Positions 24,176 through 37,700 of a DNA stretch of 64,000 bases are shown here, piece by piece. The translations under genes were made by a program, and so were the position numbers. The notes below the pieces were generated by a model. That model did not search any database and was not told where the DNA came from. It saw only the letters and a list, made by a program, of their open reading frames with translations. The number at the start of each line of letters is the position of its first letter. The first letter of the stretch is position 1. Source of the stretch: Gorsachius magnificus (Eukaryota > Chordata > Aves > Pelecaniformes > Ardeidae); NCBI GenBank assembly GCA_034008185.1, contig CM067109.1, positions 59,574,801 through 59,638,800 of the forward strand. The letters are read 5' to 3'.

Positions 24176-27100
24176 AGTCTATTTAAATGCTTTTGGATAC
24201 AAGACCAAAATAGGACTGAGCTCTCTCATGAGATTGTGCTGCTTCCCACCCACCCTGGAATGGCAGAAAGGACTTTTCTCAGGCTCTGTTGGTACTTTTG
24301 CTTCTCAGCTAAAACAAGAAAGTACAGTGACGTGACTGATAATAAAAAGTCAAAATGAAAAATAAAGAGAAATATTAGCACATCAATGCAGATCTAAATA
24401 ATACTAGACTGCAAATTCATATGGATTTGTGTCTCAACCAAAGCAGCTCATTCTTCCTAGTTCTGAACTGCCTGAGCCATGAAGACATAGTGCTTTCCCT
24501 GAGAAGAGGAATGCAGCAGATGCCATCATGTGTAGGTTTTTGAGGATGGTACGAGGTCTTCTGTGGTTTGCACTCTACAAAGTAGAATACATTTGTATAT
24601 TCCCAGGGGATTTGTAGTTGCAAGTTGCACACAGGAATAAACAATCAAGTAAGAAATACTGTAGAGCTAATGAGGGTTAATGACAGAATAAAATCTCATG
24701 TTAATTTCATGGCAATTTTGAACTTTTTTTTTTTTTTTTAAGAATGGTTTGAGCATTTTACAGCAGAACAACTGATTACTTTAGCACATGCATATGTTAA
24801 AAATAGTGCCAAACAAGGAGGGGTGGGCTGAGGTGTTAATTGATAAGCAGTAAATAGGATGAGCACCTTTTCTTGTACAGACTTGTTTAGGAAAAAACAA
24901 CTCATTTGCCTTATTCTACACATACAGCTTTCAGGAGGCAAGATTTTAATTGGAATTTATGACCTAACACACTTCTGTATTTTTCCTTATTTTGCTTATT
25001 CAGATTATGATGTGAGCAAGTATAAAATTCTTCCCTAGATAAGATATCAGAGAAGTCATTATGATCAGCAAGTTCTTTAGGCAGATATTTTCTGGCTCCA
25101 TTAATATTCTAGCATGAAGTGACGTCAATTAAATTCCATTTTTATTTGATCTGTGTGATAAGCTATGAGATAAGGTCTCAGCAGGAAACGTGTGGTAGGA
25201 AACTAAGGAGAAAAAATAATTCCCCTTCTTCCATGCCTTTTCTGTGTCCTCCCCTCCCCAGATATAAACTACAGGTTAACTACAGAAGCAATATCATGTT
25301 AAGCAGATAATTGTTTCCCAGGGAATCCCTTCTGTCCATAGGTAGTAAGCATACCTACAAAAGAAACATATTAAGAAAGTGCTGTATTTTAAATTGTAAA
25401 GTAAAGGGTTATTTTTTGTTGCATTTTAATAGATACTAGCGATATTTTGTGCTTACTTCACCCTAGTGCAACGCCTCAGGACAAGAGTAATAGAAATACT
25501 TATCATGCTTCCTAAACCATATATTGTGCTCTTTGCTCAAAGATCTCAAGCTGTGATGAAGCAGAAGGGCATGCAGGCAGCAGATGGGCTATTTCCTAAA
25601 ATTGCCACAATGTTTGAAGAAAGAAGGGCATGGGCCATTCCTCCTAAGCCACCCATGCCACAGGCACATCCTCACTGCAGCTCCCATGGGGGACAGGCAG
25701 GCAATTGCCCAGCTCATCTTCAGTGTTCCTCTGATACCTCTCACCATCCAGCCCAGCTAAACACTGCATTTGCTGTGAACCCCTTCTTTCCTCTGAGAAA
25801 TTATTTTCTCATGATGACGGAGCTGAATTTGTTGTTCTCACAGCTCTGTAAAAGATTCTCTATTTGTCTGACTAGGAGGACTGAAGGGTGAAGTAACAAG
25901 CTTGCCTGATGCACTGGTGGTCAGAAGCACCTCTGAACCTCAATCAGTGATTGTTAGGGAGGCAGAGCTACAGGAAGCTCAAACAGTTTTGGTTTTGTTG
26001 GTTTCTAAAGCCAGTGAAACAGTTTGGTTTTCCCATGAATTTCAGAATTTGAGAGCAATCTAGGAGACTGCTAAATAAACAGGCAAGTGTGGGAGCCAGA
26101 GTCACTGCTGAAGTTTAATCATACTCACATGAGAATTCACCGGAACCTGGCAACTTGCCACCATACATCTGCTGGTTTATTTTATTCGTCTTTTTCCATA
26201 TCCATGGGTTTGTCAGAGATTAGTAGAAGTTACCCAGTTCCTACTTTGTACTCTAGCTTTGTTCATAAAAATACCATACATGCCAATTAGAAAGAAACTC
26301 TGAAAAAACGCTTATGCCAATTTCCTTTCCTTCCTTGAGACAGTCCTGAAAACCCACCTGTTCTGGGAAGTACTCCACCTGTGAGCAGATGCCTCCCTGG
26401 CTTGTGCTTTATTTGCTGGTGTGCCTTTAACTTTGGGCAGCAGGTCTGCTAACCACTTAGTGTGCTTCCTTTATTGGAGATGGCTGCGCTAACGCTAATA
26501 GTACTACTAATACTGTCTTGTTCTGTGTCAGAGAGAAGATAGGAACATGCTGTAAAACAGCCGAATAGCCTGCTCCATTATGCTTCTTGTAATGTGACTC
26601 TGCAGCAATCGAATCACAGCAATCATGCTCTTGTAATGACAGTGGTGAACAGCAGTCATGACACCAGTGCTGGTAATGACAGTATCTGAGATAATTTTTT
26701 TTTTCTGTAACAGAAAGCAGCAGCAATTAATTTGGCAGTTCTTACTGAGCAGTTTCTGTTTAAGATATCCCCACAGCTTACTTAGGCAGGGTAATGGTGT
26801 AACTGCACTGCTTTGCTCAACACATGAGGTAGCTTAGCAATTAGAAAATAGGGGAAAAAGTCACAAGGGACTAAAAGTCCTGTGCTTGTTCAAGTGAAAG
26901 AAAAAACTCTAGTGTTATGCTGGAGGAGGATAAAGCCCGTGGAATGCAACCTACAACTTCAAACCAAATTAATTGATAATAGGCATTCAGCTGTTTCTCC
27001 TCAGACCTGTATGCTTTTCATACATCAGAATTATTTTCAGCAATGTGACAGGGGAAAATGTCAGGCCTTCTACTTTGATTGTAAGGTCTGAACTTTTTGG

Positions 27101-30100
27101 ACATCAGTAGCGCTTGTTACAAATCTGTATGGTTTTCCAGTGGTTTGATTATGACTTTGATCATGGCATCATCTGATGACACATTAGATGTTCTTTGTAT
27201 TTCTTACGGCACATAGGAAAAGGAACAGCCAACCAGAAATGGCAAGAGAGTCTTAAAAGAGAAAATATCCAAAGCTTAAATCAAATAATTGATTAAATTT
27301 AACATTTTAAACAATGGAGCAATACTGTATCAAGGTGTGAAGCAGATTCCTGCGGGACATACCCAAAGCAGTGTATTCCACATATGGAAGTAGGTAAATA
27401 ATATAGTTATCTGTTTACGAGACAGATCAGAGGTATTACTCCAGTCATCTAATCAGATTTCCCATTAGATAAGGCAAACAATGTCACTCCGTGATAACTA
27501 CATTAAATCCTTAATTACAGAGTGATACCGTAGACAATTCAATGTAATTGCAAAACACTTTGCAGCAGCAAGACACCTCTCTGTTGACAGGAACTAAAGC
27601 TGTAACAGTCACTTACTGTTGTATAAACCTGCTAAGAATAGTACTTGATGATTCTGACATTTCCTCTGCAAGGGAAAGGTGTAGTTGTACATCATGTTCT
27701 TGGAATGGGTTGCAAACTAGAAGGGTTATAACTGTGTTACAGATTGCAGGCCTATTGGTTTATCTTTTGAGAAGTCCTGACATGCTCCATCTGTTTCCAT
27801 CATGCCACTGAGGCTCTTGCTGACCACACAGTTGCTGATAGTATAGCAGTGCTATTTGAGAAATACTTTGCTACAGCTACACAAATCCTCTTCTGTACTA
27901 GTCAAGGCTTGCCTGGGAAGGTACAAGATTATGCCCCTTGTGCTACTTGCAGACATAAACTTTTTCTTCTTATCTTTTTAACAATGAAATCTTCGTGTCT
28001 TCAGAAGCAATATCAGCTTGGGCTCAGCATCATGCTGATCTGCCCTTTTTAAGTGTTGCTGGAGTGCTGCCCACTAGAACTGGGGTTTGGGCTGTTGAAC
28101 AGCCCCTCTTGGAGCCTCTAGCCCAGGCTACCACCTGTGCTCCCCAGCAGGTAGGTGCTGTTTTAAAAATACTTTGTGTATGTAGTCACAGCTTCACATG
28201 CTTCCCTGTCAGCCTTCTTGATCCTGGCAAGAACAAAAGAGCATACACGATGTGTGGCATCCGAATTTCTCCCACACCTCATTTCTCCTGCATGCCTCTC
28301 CCCTAACTCTCTGTACAGTCCACATAAGACAAAAGTGCTGTGGGGATTTTGCATAGGTTATGCATCTCAGGGGAACGCCCGCTGTTCTGCTTGTGGAGCT
28401 CCAGTGCACACCATGCAGAATTTCCTGTGCAGTTTATTCCTATAACTTACCATACAAAGCTCATTCTTCCACACTTGGGAACCCATGGGGGAAAAAAAAA
28501 TATCTCACCTCAGGCACCCAAGCACTGCAAAATGAGATGCTCTGAAAATATCCATCCTCCTCTCTCGTAAACAGCTGCACCACCATGACTAAAAGACTCA
28601 CTCCCAGTAACAGGATGCACAGTTTCAGTGAGCTAAAGGGAGAGCTGCCCATAAGAGCAGTGCCAAGGCAGCTGGAAGTCTGCCACCCCCTATAAAGACA
28701 GGAGGTGGGACAGAAGGAGGCAGCCCTGCTGGGACTCTGCAGAGGACCAGGAGGACCAGCAGCACCTGGGAACATCAGTGTGGGGCCATGGTATTTGCAG
28801 CCATGCATCTAATGGTCTCGCTGCCCAGGGGGCTCTGCATTAGATAAAAACTACAGAATTAGCACCTTCATAACCTAGCTGCTGGTTCAGGGACCGATGT
28901 AGCTAATAATGCTGTATTTTGACTTTGAACTGGATTTTTAAGGAGTGCCTTTAGAAATGCAGAATTTCACACCTTACCACACAGAATTTAGCTTGATCAC
29001 CTCAGAAGAAGTCTCTCTGGGTTCAGGTAAGCAGACTACATGAGTACTATTCTAGAAATCTTGTCTCCAAACAGATTAATACTTTCAAATTATCTAGAAC
29101 TATGTTACTCTACCAGTAGTGCAGCCTCTGCTGCTAAGTTGCACCTGATGACTGGGATAATAGCCTACTGCTTTTCCAGAGGACATTATATTATGTTTAT
29201 ATTGAGAACAAAAGTGGATTTTCCCTCTGCTCATTTCCCAGCTATGTTTACTTTCTGTGCTAGGAAAATGATGCTCTCCTCTCTGCCAAAGCTTTGCTCT
29301 GCCAGCAAAGCTGCTACTCTCCTTTGTGACATTCAGTACCCTGCTTATTAATATTTGACAATCGTGAGATTTATTGGAAAATGTGTTAGACAAAATATTT
29401 CAGGAACACTATGCTCTGTATCAACTAGCAAGCTTGCCCTATGCCAATTACACTTGCTGAGCATTTGGGAAACATAATATGGCATTGGATACTTTTGAAA
29501 TTTTTATCCAAGACTGGGGGAGGGAAGAAATATAAGCTCTGAGTATCTCAAAGCTGCCTTTATTTTCATAAATATTTTCTGTTTTTCCAAGACAGGTAAT
29601 TTTCTTCTGATGGGCTATATTGCCTTTTAGATACTCCCATGCACCTGTGCAACAGAGTGCAAAGGCCACCTCATTCAAACATGTACTTTTCATAGTCATC
29701 TTGAAGCTTATGACCCCTCAAGAAGGAATGGAGAAGAAAATCAGAGACAAGTTACAGCCCAGAGTTGTTTCCTTGGGTACCAAAATACTGTGATTTATAA
29801 GCTGTATCATTACAATTATGATAGTTTTAGCCTCTTTTCACCCCTTTCACATGCTTCTCCAAATTACAAGCCTGAGATTATGTGTTTATCTCAAAGCATA
29901 ACCACTCTGATTAAAAGGGAATCAGTCTGAGATGAGTTCATTTTGTTTATACAGGTAAGCAGAGGGAAAAAGACATTTTTTGAGGTTCTGTCCTCTGATG
30001 TGACATGTAACTTCCCTTTACTTCCCTAGGAGTGCCATGAGTATATCAAACAGCGAAATCTGATCTTTGCTTTTCTGAAGAATCAAACTCAAAATTCTTT

Positions 30101-30904
30101 GTTTTGCCTTGTATACATGTCATCCTCTGGAGAGTCTGTACTATATTGTAAAATGACAGTGTTTTACAGATCTGAAAACAAGACTTAGGGCTGCACATGG
30201 ATGCCATTATTACTACCTGCCACTTAATAACAAACAGCTGTGTATCTGAAAAAAAAGACATGAAAATATGGAGAAACATTTCCCACATTCTTCAAAAAGT
30301 TTAGCAGAGAAATAGGTTTTCAAACTTGATTTGAGCTTTGTCCAGTTTTTGAAGAGCTCTGCCTGCAAGGTGTGAGCTGGGGATTCTAGGAGAGCTCCCT
30401 TTCTGTCAAAATGCAGCTGGAATGAAACTGTCTCTCTACTAGGAAGGACATAGCATCAGTACCATTAAGATTGTGGCTAATTATATAATCATACAGCTCT
30501 TAAATGCAGACAAGTCTCATACTGAGTCAAGGTACAACTTTACACGTACAAGATGAGCAGGTTCAAGCCTTTAATCAGATTACTGGCAGCAATCATTCCA
30601 GCCTTTCTAGTTCCTTTGCAATTTTCTTAATTTATTTGCACCTGTCTAGCTACTGTGTTTGTCCTATGTGAGGCCTAGGCATTCAGAAATAGGGTTTTTT
30701 TTTTCCTTTGTCATGTTAATTTGACTGTAATAATACCTGCCAAGTGGTGGAGTTTTGAAACAGTAAGCTAAAATCATCCCAGCTTCTCTGCAGTTGAGGA
30801 GTTGTGGGATGGATGCATTATGTCTTCTACTTCCGTTTTCACCTTCCCAAATATTATTTTTTCTCTTATTTGCCTAATGTTGCCTGTCAATCTCACTTTT
30901 GTTT
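24176..30904. other. Intergenic DNA, no gene seen
   Basis: Nearly 7 kb without a recognisable gene. The longest frames are 141 codons (25,466-25,891, plus) and 115 codons (28,461-28,808, minus). Both lack identifiable domains and flanking splice signals good enough to call. A T-run lies at about 24,725-24,740. Confidence 0.55.
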
Positions 30905-32019
30905 ATCACAGAATGGCAAGGGTTGGAAGGGACCTCGGGAGATCATCTAGTCCAACCCTCCTGCTAAAGCAGGTTCTTCTAGAGCATGTTATACAGGACT
31001 TCATCCAGGTGGGCTTTGAATATCTCCAGAGAAGGAGACTCCACAAACTCCCTGGGAAGCCTGTTCCAGTGCTCTGTCACCCTCAAAGTAAAGAAGTTTT
31101 TCCTCATATTCAACTGAAACCTCTTATGTTTCAGTTTGTAACCATTGTCCCTTGTCTGGTCGCTGAGCACCACTGCAGAGAGTCTGGCTCCATCCTCATG
31201 ACATCCACCCTTAAGATATTTGTATGTGTTGATGAGGTCCCCTCTCAGTCTTCTCTTCTTCAGGCTGAACAAGCCGAACTCTCTCAGCCTTTCCTCATAG
31301 GGGAGATGCTCCAGTCCCTTTATCATCCTAGTTGCTCTCCTCTGGACTCTTTCTAGGAGTTCCTCATCTTTCTTCAACTGGGGAGCCCAGAACTGGACAC
31401 AGTACTCCAGGTGGGATCTCACCAGGGCAGAGTAGAGGGGGAGGAGAACCTCCCTCGACCTGCTGGCCACACTCCTCTTAATGCACCCCAGGATGCCATT
31501 GGCCTTCTTGGCAACAAGGGCACACTGCTGGCTCATGGTCAGCTTGTCATCCACCAGGACTCCCAGGTCCCTTTTGGCAGAGCTGCTTTCCGGCAGGTCA
31601 TTCCCCAGCCTGTACTGGTGCATGGGGTTTGACCTCCCCACGTGCAGCACTCGACACTTGCCCTTGTTGAACTTCATCAGGTTCCTCTCTGCCTAACTCT
31701 CCAGCCTTCCCAGGTCCCGCTGAACGGCAGCGCAGCCTTCCGGTGTATCAGCCACTCCTCCCAGTTCTGTGTCATCAGCGAACTCGCTGAGGGTACACTC
31801 TGTCCCCTTGTCCGGGTCATTGATGAACAAGTTGAACAAGACTGGGCCGAGCACTGAGCCCTGGGGAACTCCAACTGGACTCTGCCCCACCGATCAGAAC
31901 CCTCTGAGCCCTGTCATTCAGCCAGTTCCCAATACACCTCACTGTCCACTCATCCAACCCATACTTCTTGAGCTTCCCTATGAGGATGTTATGGGAGACA
32001 GTATCGAAAGCCTTGCTGA
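30905..32019 (-). mobile_element. CR1 LINE (CR1-D), 5'-truncated
   Basis: A minus-strand CR1 copy of another subfamily. Its 3' UTR reads, on the plus strand, GGGTTGGAAGGGACCTCGGG and GATCATCTAGTCCAACCCTC at about 30,920-30,960. Going 5' it covers the CR1 C-terminal region, thumb, and palm motifs C, B and A, then stops abruptly near 32,019 inside motif A. Only one or two frameshifts and stops are visible, so it appears younger than CR1-B. About 85 bases of unassigned sequence separate it from the LTR fragment on its right. Confidence 0.93.
30979..31890 (-). pseudogene. CR1-D ORF2 reverse transcriptase to C-terminus relic
   Basis: The upstream frame (31,890-31,693) has [15 protein letters not shown] (palm motif B) and [11 protein letters not shown] (motif C with both Asp residues), ending in a stop. 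The downstream frame (31,677-30,979, 232 codons) starts [14 protein letters not shown] and runs through [40 protein letters not shown] and [14 protein letters not shown] to the C-terminus. Motif A sequence (AFDTVSHNIL) is readable further 5' near 31,990-32,015 in another frame. The enzyme is interrupted and incomplete. Confidence 0.9.
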
Positions 32020-32103
32020 AGTGTTTATAACACAGTCCAGTCTAATATTTATGGCCAGTACTATAAAATGTGGGTTAATAATGCAATAGGATAAAAGTGA
32101 GAC

Positions 32104-32593
32104 CAGACTGTGCTTTGGATTTAGTATGAGAAGAATGCTGATAACACACTGATGGTTTAGTTGTTGCTAAGTAGTGCTTACACTGGTCAAGGACTTTTCA
32201 GCTTCTCATGCCCTGACGGCAAGAAGCTGGGAGGGGGCACAGCCAGGACAGCTGACCCCAACTGGCCAAAGGGCTGTTCCAGACCACAGGACATCATGCT
32301 TAGTATATGAACTGGGGGGAGTTGGCCAGAGGGGGTTACTGCTGTTCGGGGATAGGCTGTGCATCAGTCAGCAGGTGGTGAACAATTGCATTGATCACTT
32401 ACTTTGTATTTTCTTTTATCTTTATTATTATTTTGCCTTTCTCTCCTGTCCTATTAAACTGTCTTTCTCTCAACCCATGAATTTTACTTTTTTTTTCTTC
32501 CCCCCCCCCCCCCCCCCCCCCCAATTCTCTCCTCATCCTACTGGGGAGGCGGGGACTGAGTGAAGGGCTGTGTGGTATTCAGCTGCCACAACA
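32104..32593 (+). mobile_element. 5'-incomplete solo LTR of an avian endogenous retrovirus (LTR-A)
   Basis: Same LTR family as the element at 57,198-57,774 but in opposite orientation. Shared blocks include TGTGCTTTGGATTTAGTA near 32,110, the GCTGATAACACACTGATG-like block, TTTAGTTGTTGC, TCAAGGACTTTT, CATCATGC, and the ATTAAACTGTCTTTCTCTC polyadenylation region (ATTAAA at 32,453-32,458). It ends CCACAACA, matching CCACGACA of the other copy after a CpG change. Roughly the first 60 bases of the family LTR are missing or unrecognisable, and a short segment just before the 3' end is deleted. No viral coding region is adjacent. Confidence 0.85.
32500..32522. repeat. Poly-C run of 23 inside LTR-A
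   Basis: An uninterrupted C homopolymer preceded by a T-run, located in the U5-like part of the LTR. The related copy near 57 kb has only short C runs here, so this is an expansion. Its exact length is uncertain because sequencing of such runs is error-prone. Confidence 0.9.
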
Positions 32594-34647
32594 ATACCAC
32601 TTCATGTTTGTATATATGGTCTTTTCTTAACCTTTTCTTAAAGATGTCTCTCCTCAACATACACACATCCCTTCTCATGTGCAATTCTCTTGACCATTTT
32701 CCTCTTAATTCTAATGATCAGAAATCTTGGGAATTAATGAGGTCATGAGTTTAGTAATGGGATATAATTTCTTTCTATCTCAGTAGTTCAAATCCATTCC
32801 TCAATAAATAATAGCTTTTGATTACTTCGTGTATGCTAGTTGTACTTATTCTGAATCTTCCTGTAAAGATGCTGTACAAGAAACTCCTAGTCCTTTGTTC
32901 AGTTTAAATGATCAGTTCATTACTCACAATACTTAAATCTTCCAGGGTGATGCTGCTAAGGCAGAAGCATATTGGTACACAGTGCTCTGACTCTCTCTTT
33001 AACACATTATTTTTGTCTGAATAAATAAAAAGTTATACTTCTGCCTGTTTGAGTAGAGCCAGCAGGTGCCTTCAGTTCTAAACTTCAAATAATAACAATT
33101 CTGGTCCACCATTTTTCTGAAATTGTATCAAATGGAAACTTACTGAGTGCTTAAATTGCAATCTTGTAAATTTAGCCTTCAAAGATTTATTTGATGACTA
33201 ATATCTCTCACAGAAGAGGATTGGGGAATGGAAGAAAATGCATTTATAGATTATAGTAATCAGTGTCCTTATTTCTGTATTCAAGATTTTCAGCTGTGAC
33301 AAATCCCATAATAAGGCTGTATGTTGGGGTTTGCATTTGAGTGTCTGGTTTGTCTTAAAGATACAAAAAACACTAGTGCAAGGTGTTCACCCATGAACCA
33401 ACCCCAAATGCAGGTCAAACTGATCATAGCTATATTTATATTATGCTTTCGGTAGCTTCACATTTGCTTTTGGGTTTGATTCTACCAAAATAATGGAGTA
33501 TTTTGCTATCAATTTCAACAGCAGCAGGACCAAATCCTCAGTGCCCTGAAAAAGTCCACCACTGAGAATAATGAACTTTTCAATCCTCCCAAATCTGTCT
33601 TGTCAAAAAAATAAGTTTTTTCTGGTTTGCAATAAATGCTGTGGCACATAACATTGCTCCAGCCCCGCTCCCTTAGACATTTGCTGAAAAAACTTGGAAG
33701 ACACTGATTTTGTTGAGCCAGATTCTCCAAGAATTTGTCAGTGTGCCAAATGTGAACTGTCACCAAAAACATTCTATCCACCAAACAAATTGCTGTCTCA
33801 AAACGTGTCAGATTGCACTGTGGGTATGACAAAGCAAGGTTTTTATTTAACATGGTGATGCAATTCAAACACAGTTAAGAAGAGTAGTTTACCAATGATA
33901 ATAGTGATTTCACAATCACCGTGAAAGTGAAATTAATAGCAAGGTCAAAGAAACAATCAAAAGCACTTAAGCCATTGCTTACTTCAGCAGCTGCTTTTGA
34001 AACACAAAATGCTTATAAATAAAAGTTTATGACAATGTTCTGACTCTGGGTAATTTTTTTTACCTTCAGTTGAATATTTACAGTATGGTTTTATTGATTT
34101 CCTGTGCTAAAGGACTATCATAAAAATACTTAAGGAATGACTATATTTAATCAAATAAACTTCCCAAGTATGGTTTTTTGGGGGTACTATCAGATTAAAT
34201 ATTTTCTGTCTAGATTCACAGTGGGAAAAATTGCAGGTAGTTCATGATTAATAAATATGGTTTATATAACTTCTCTTTGACCTTTTCATTTGTCATGGGA
34301 ATGCATAACGTCTTACTGACAGCCAGACATAAAACAGGGCATGAAACATAGCAACAGGGGCAGTGCCATCTTAAGAAACATAAATTGAAATTATAATTTG
34401 GAATAGTCTGAAAATATATTAAAAGAAATTGATGCTCTGAAATACACTGTAGTAAATTTGTAAACAACAAACAAGATTAAATTCCTGTTGCCTTTGTCAC
34501 TACAGAACTGAGAATAAAATACCTTATCCCTTCCCTGAAAAGATTAGACTTAGTTTTAAATGGCTAGTAACTTAAGGGTAAGTAAGTGTGGAATTTCAGT
34601 CTATGGAAACACTGACCTAAAAGAAGTAAAACTTATTTGTAACTTAC
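32594..34647. other. Intergenic DNA, no gene seen
   Basis: AT-rich unique DNA. The longest frame, 117 codons minus at 33,515-33,868, has no identifiable domain. No repeats recognised. Confidence 0.55.
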
Positions 34648-34703
34648 AGTTGGGCTCAATGATTTTAATGGTCTTTTCCAACCAAATAATTCTATGATTC
34701 TAT
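34648..34703 (+). mobile_element. CR1 3'-terminal fragment, plus strand
   Basis: About 55 bases: TTGGGCTCAATGATTTTAAT, then GGTCTTTTCCAACC, and the terminal ATTCTATGATTCTAT octamer. This is the last part of the CR1 3' UTR and a minimal, strongly truncated insertion. Confidence 0.88.
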
Positions 34704-37700
34704 AACTTCAGAAAAAAACCTCACCAACTCTATGCCCTGTTTTTCATTGCCTGGAAAGCATCTTGCAGCTATCATACTGATTATCATTTATAGACTTAGA
34801 GATTGGATTTAAAATAACCAGTTTTCCTATGGATTTCATATGGAGCACTCGGGTATGCAATTTATTGATTTGATCCCCACATTGGAAAACATTTGTTGTT
34901 AAACATGTTAACTGCTCTGTCTAATGTTTTTAATTATTTCAAGGTTAAGCAAGTCAAAGTTACTCTACAGCTCTGGGAACACAATCAACAATGCTAAAGA
35001 ACCTAACAAAATGTTAAGTGCATCCCAAAAGGTTAAATGATTGGTTTGGATTCATTGTCCCATTTGAATGAACACCAAATCAGAGCCAGGTGATGATCTG
35101 TAACCCAAACAACAACAACAACAAAGTGAGATCTTTTTACATATATATAATACTACAGATTTAGCAACCCTATGTATGGAAAGCTGCACACTGTTGAACT
35201 TCAGGTCATGATGTTTCAAGTAATAAAGCACTGCAGGTTCTCTTTGCCTTTGGGAAGAACAGGCTGCATCACTGCAACTTGACTTCGCATTTGTCTGGGC
35301 AAGGAAGTTCTCTGTTTGCATGAATTCCAGCTTTTATATAGCGCCTGGCATTTAGCAGCAGGAATTTTAAGATAAATTTTGTAGGTCGTTTCTTAAGTGG
35401 CAAACCCTTTTTAGTAGTAAAAGTATTTTGGCTTCTGATTATTAATGTCACTTTAAGTGAGAAAGTGAAATACTGACAGGAAGTGTTTCTAAGTGCAAGA
35501 TTCAAAGAAGGGAGTCACCATGAAAAAGTCCCTGGCTAGTTCCCATTTTGCTGTTGATCGCTGCTCCACCCAGAAAACTAACACAGTTTATGAAGTTTAG
35601 GTAAAACAAATAAACTTGCACACCTTTAACCAGAGAATAGAATATGTGTGTTTCATAGAAGAACAGGCAAAAGTTGCAGGAATCCACACCACCTAGCCGT
35701 GAGAGACTGTATTTCCCTGAATCAAAAAAAACCCTGAAATATCTGGTACCTATTTACAGTTAAAAATAACATGCAAGGAAAAACTGAGGAGAAGAGAAGA
35801 ATCAACTGAAAAAATAATGAACATTAAGGATAGAAAAAAGAATGAAAGTGGAAATAATTGCAAAAACTGAAATATTGATGATAAATATGAAAAAAGGACA
35901 CCAGTGATGTAAGTTTTTCAAGGTTTTATAAATATCTTTTGAAGTATTTCTACTGAGAATTAATTCTTCGGTACTCTGTATGTAGGAGTGGGAGTGTGGT
36001 TTTGTTTGAAAGACTTGCCTTCCATTTGCAACAACTACAAAGATTAATCCATTTTCTGTTTCATAAAAGCAGTTACAATTCAAGAGAGAAAATTCAAGAG
36101 TCTATAGTCACATGAGATGAGAAGCTCAATGTTATTTCAGACTCACTGACTACAGGTAATATATTCACCGTGGTTTATCCAAGGAAGTGATACAGCTATG
36201 AGATCTGTACTGAGATATTGGCTGGAATTCAAGTGTGCTTCTCCCCCTGATTGTTCACTGTAGGAATCTGACTTCACCCCACTGGAAAAAGAGTATCTTT
36301 GGGACTACTCACATACAAAAGGTCTTGCAAATTTGGGCTTTAACAATGTAGCAGCAGCTCAGTAGCAAAGTTTGGATTGATCTTGATTGTGCAAAATTAC
36401 TATAATTAATAATACCAGCTACTTGATCATAATGACAATAACATTTCTCCTGGACAATTATAAATACTGGCTGAAATATTCCTGTAGTTCCATGCCTGGG
36501 GTTAGAGCCTATCTCTGTGAGAAGCTCACAGCAAGTTAGTGGGGCTGTATAAACAGATGGGAAATCAACTGTGCAGATGAGCGTTGAATTTATCATATGT
36601 TCGTATGAAGCAGAAAACATCCCTTTCATTGCTAACAAAACTCACAATTAGTCACTTTGTTAGGAAAGAATTTCTGGAGCAAAATAACCTTGCCTTGAGG
36701 TATGTATGGACACCTCAGTTCTCATTTGGCTAAGCCTATACGTGTACTAACAGGAAATACTGAGTAGAAAGGTGAAGACCTTACCAAAAAGACATTAACT
36801 ACTATAACCAAACCAGTAGCAAGTGAGAGAGCTCTGTTATTTTAGTTCTGTGTAGCTTAAGAAAGTCAGACACCTCAAACATACATATAAGTGAAAGAAA
36901 CAGGTTTTCTGTTCCTTACAGATTTGCTTAAAAATTATTTGTCTCCTACTGCCCTCATGACTCTTTCTCTTGATGGTATAATTCACATTAAATGAAGACA
37001 ACTTTTCTTCTAATGCATGAAGAAGAACTTAAATGAATTTTGGAAAGCAAGAGCACTAACAAGAATGTGATCCTATGACATTTTTTCTCTCCCATATCTG
37101 TGATAAATGGAGCAGATACTGGTTCTTTAATAGTCAGGTGTTTTTAGGTGAGGGGCATCCAGCTTTTACAGACATGCAGACCTATTCCCTCTCAAATTGT
37201 CCTGGACTCTTCTTCAAATTCATCTTCAGTTTTAGTCTATAAACAGATGAATTGCAGTCATAAGCATAAAAAATACCCCCAAAGGGAAACAAGATTGGAA
37301 CCTTTCTCCACATTTCAATGCAATCAGTTTTTTCTCTTAAAGTTGTTCCTAAATAACATTCAAATACCAATATACAGTGATAAGACAGAGAAGCTCAGCA
37401 GAAATGTTGAGTCAGAAATGACACCATTATCTACAGCAAAACTAACAGATTAAAGAAAAAATTTTCTTCAAACATAATTCTATTAAGCAGTGTTTTCAGG
37501 AGATATCCCAATCAGAAGTATGATAAATGCTAGCAATTACATCATATGTGCAACTCAGAAATGTGCAGGCAAAAGTTTACCTATAGTTGTTGGATGACCT
37601 CTGCATAGGACCACCTCTTTTTCAGCACAGTGTCTCATTACCTTTGACAGTCTTCTGTTCAGACATCAAGATCTGAATGCAGAGAGCTCACTGAGGGACA

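Noticed and set aside
25466..25891. 141-codon plus-strand frame
   Set aside because: No domain, no convincing initiator or splice context, and stops in the surrounding sequence. Considered chance.
30802..31356. 184-codon plus-strand frame
   Set aside because: Antisense shadow of the CR1-D 3' end.
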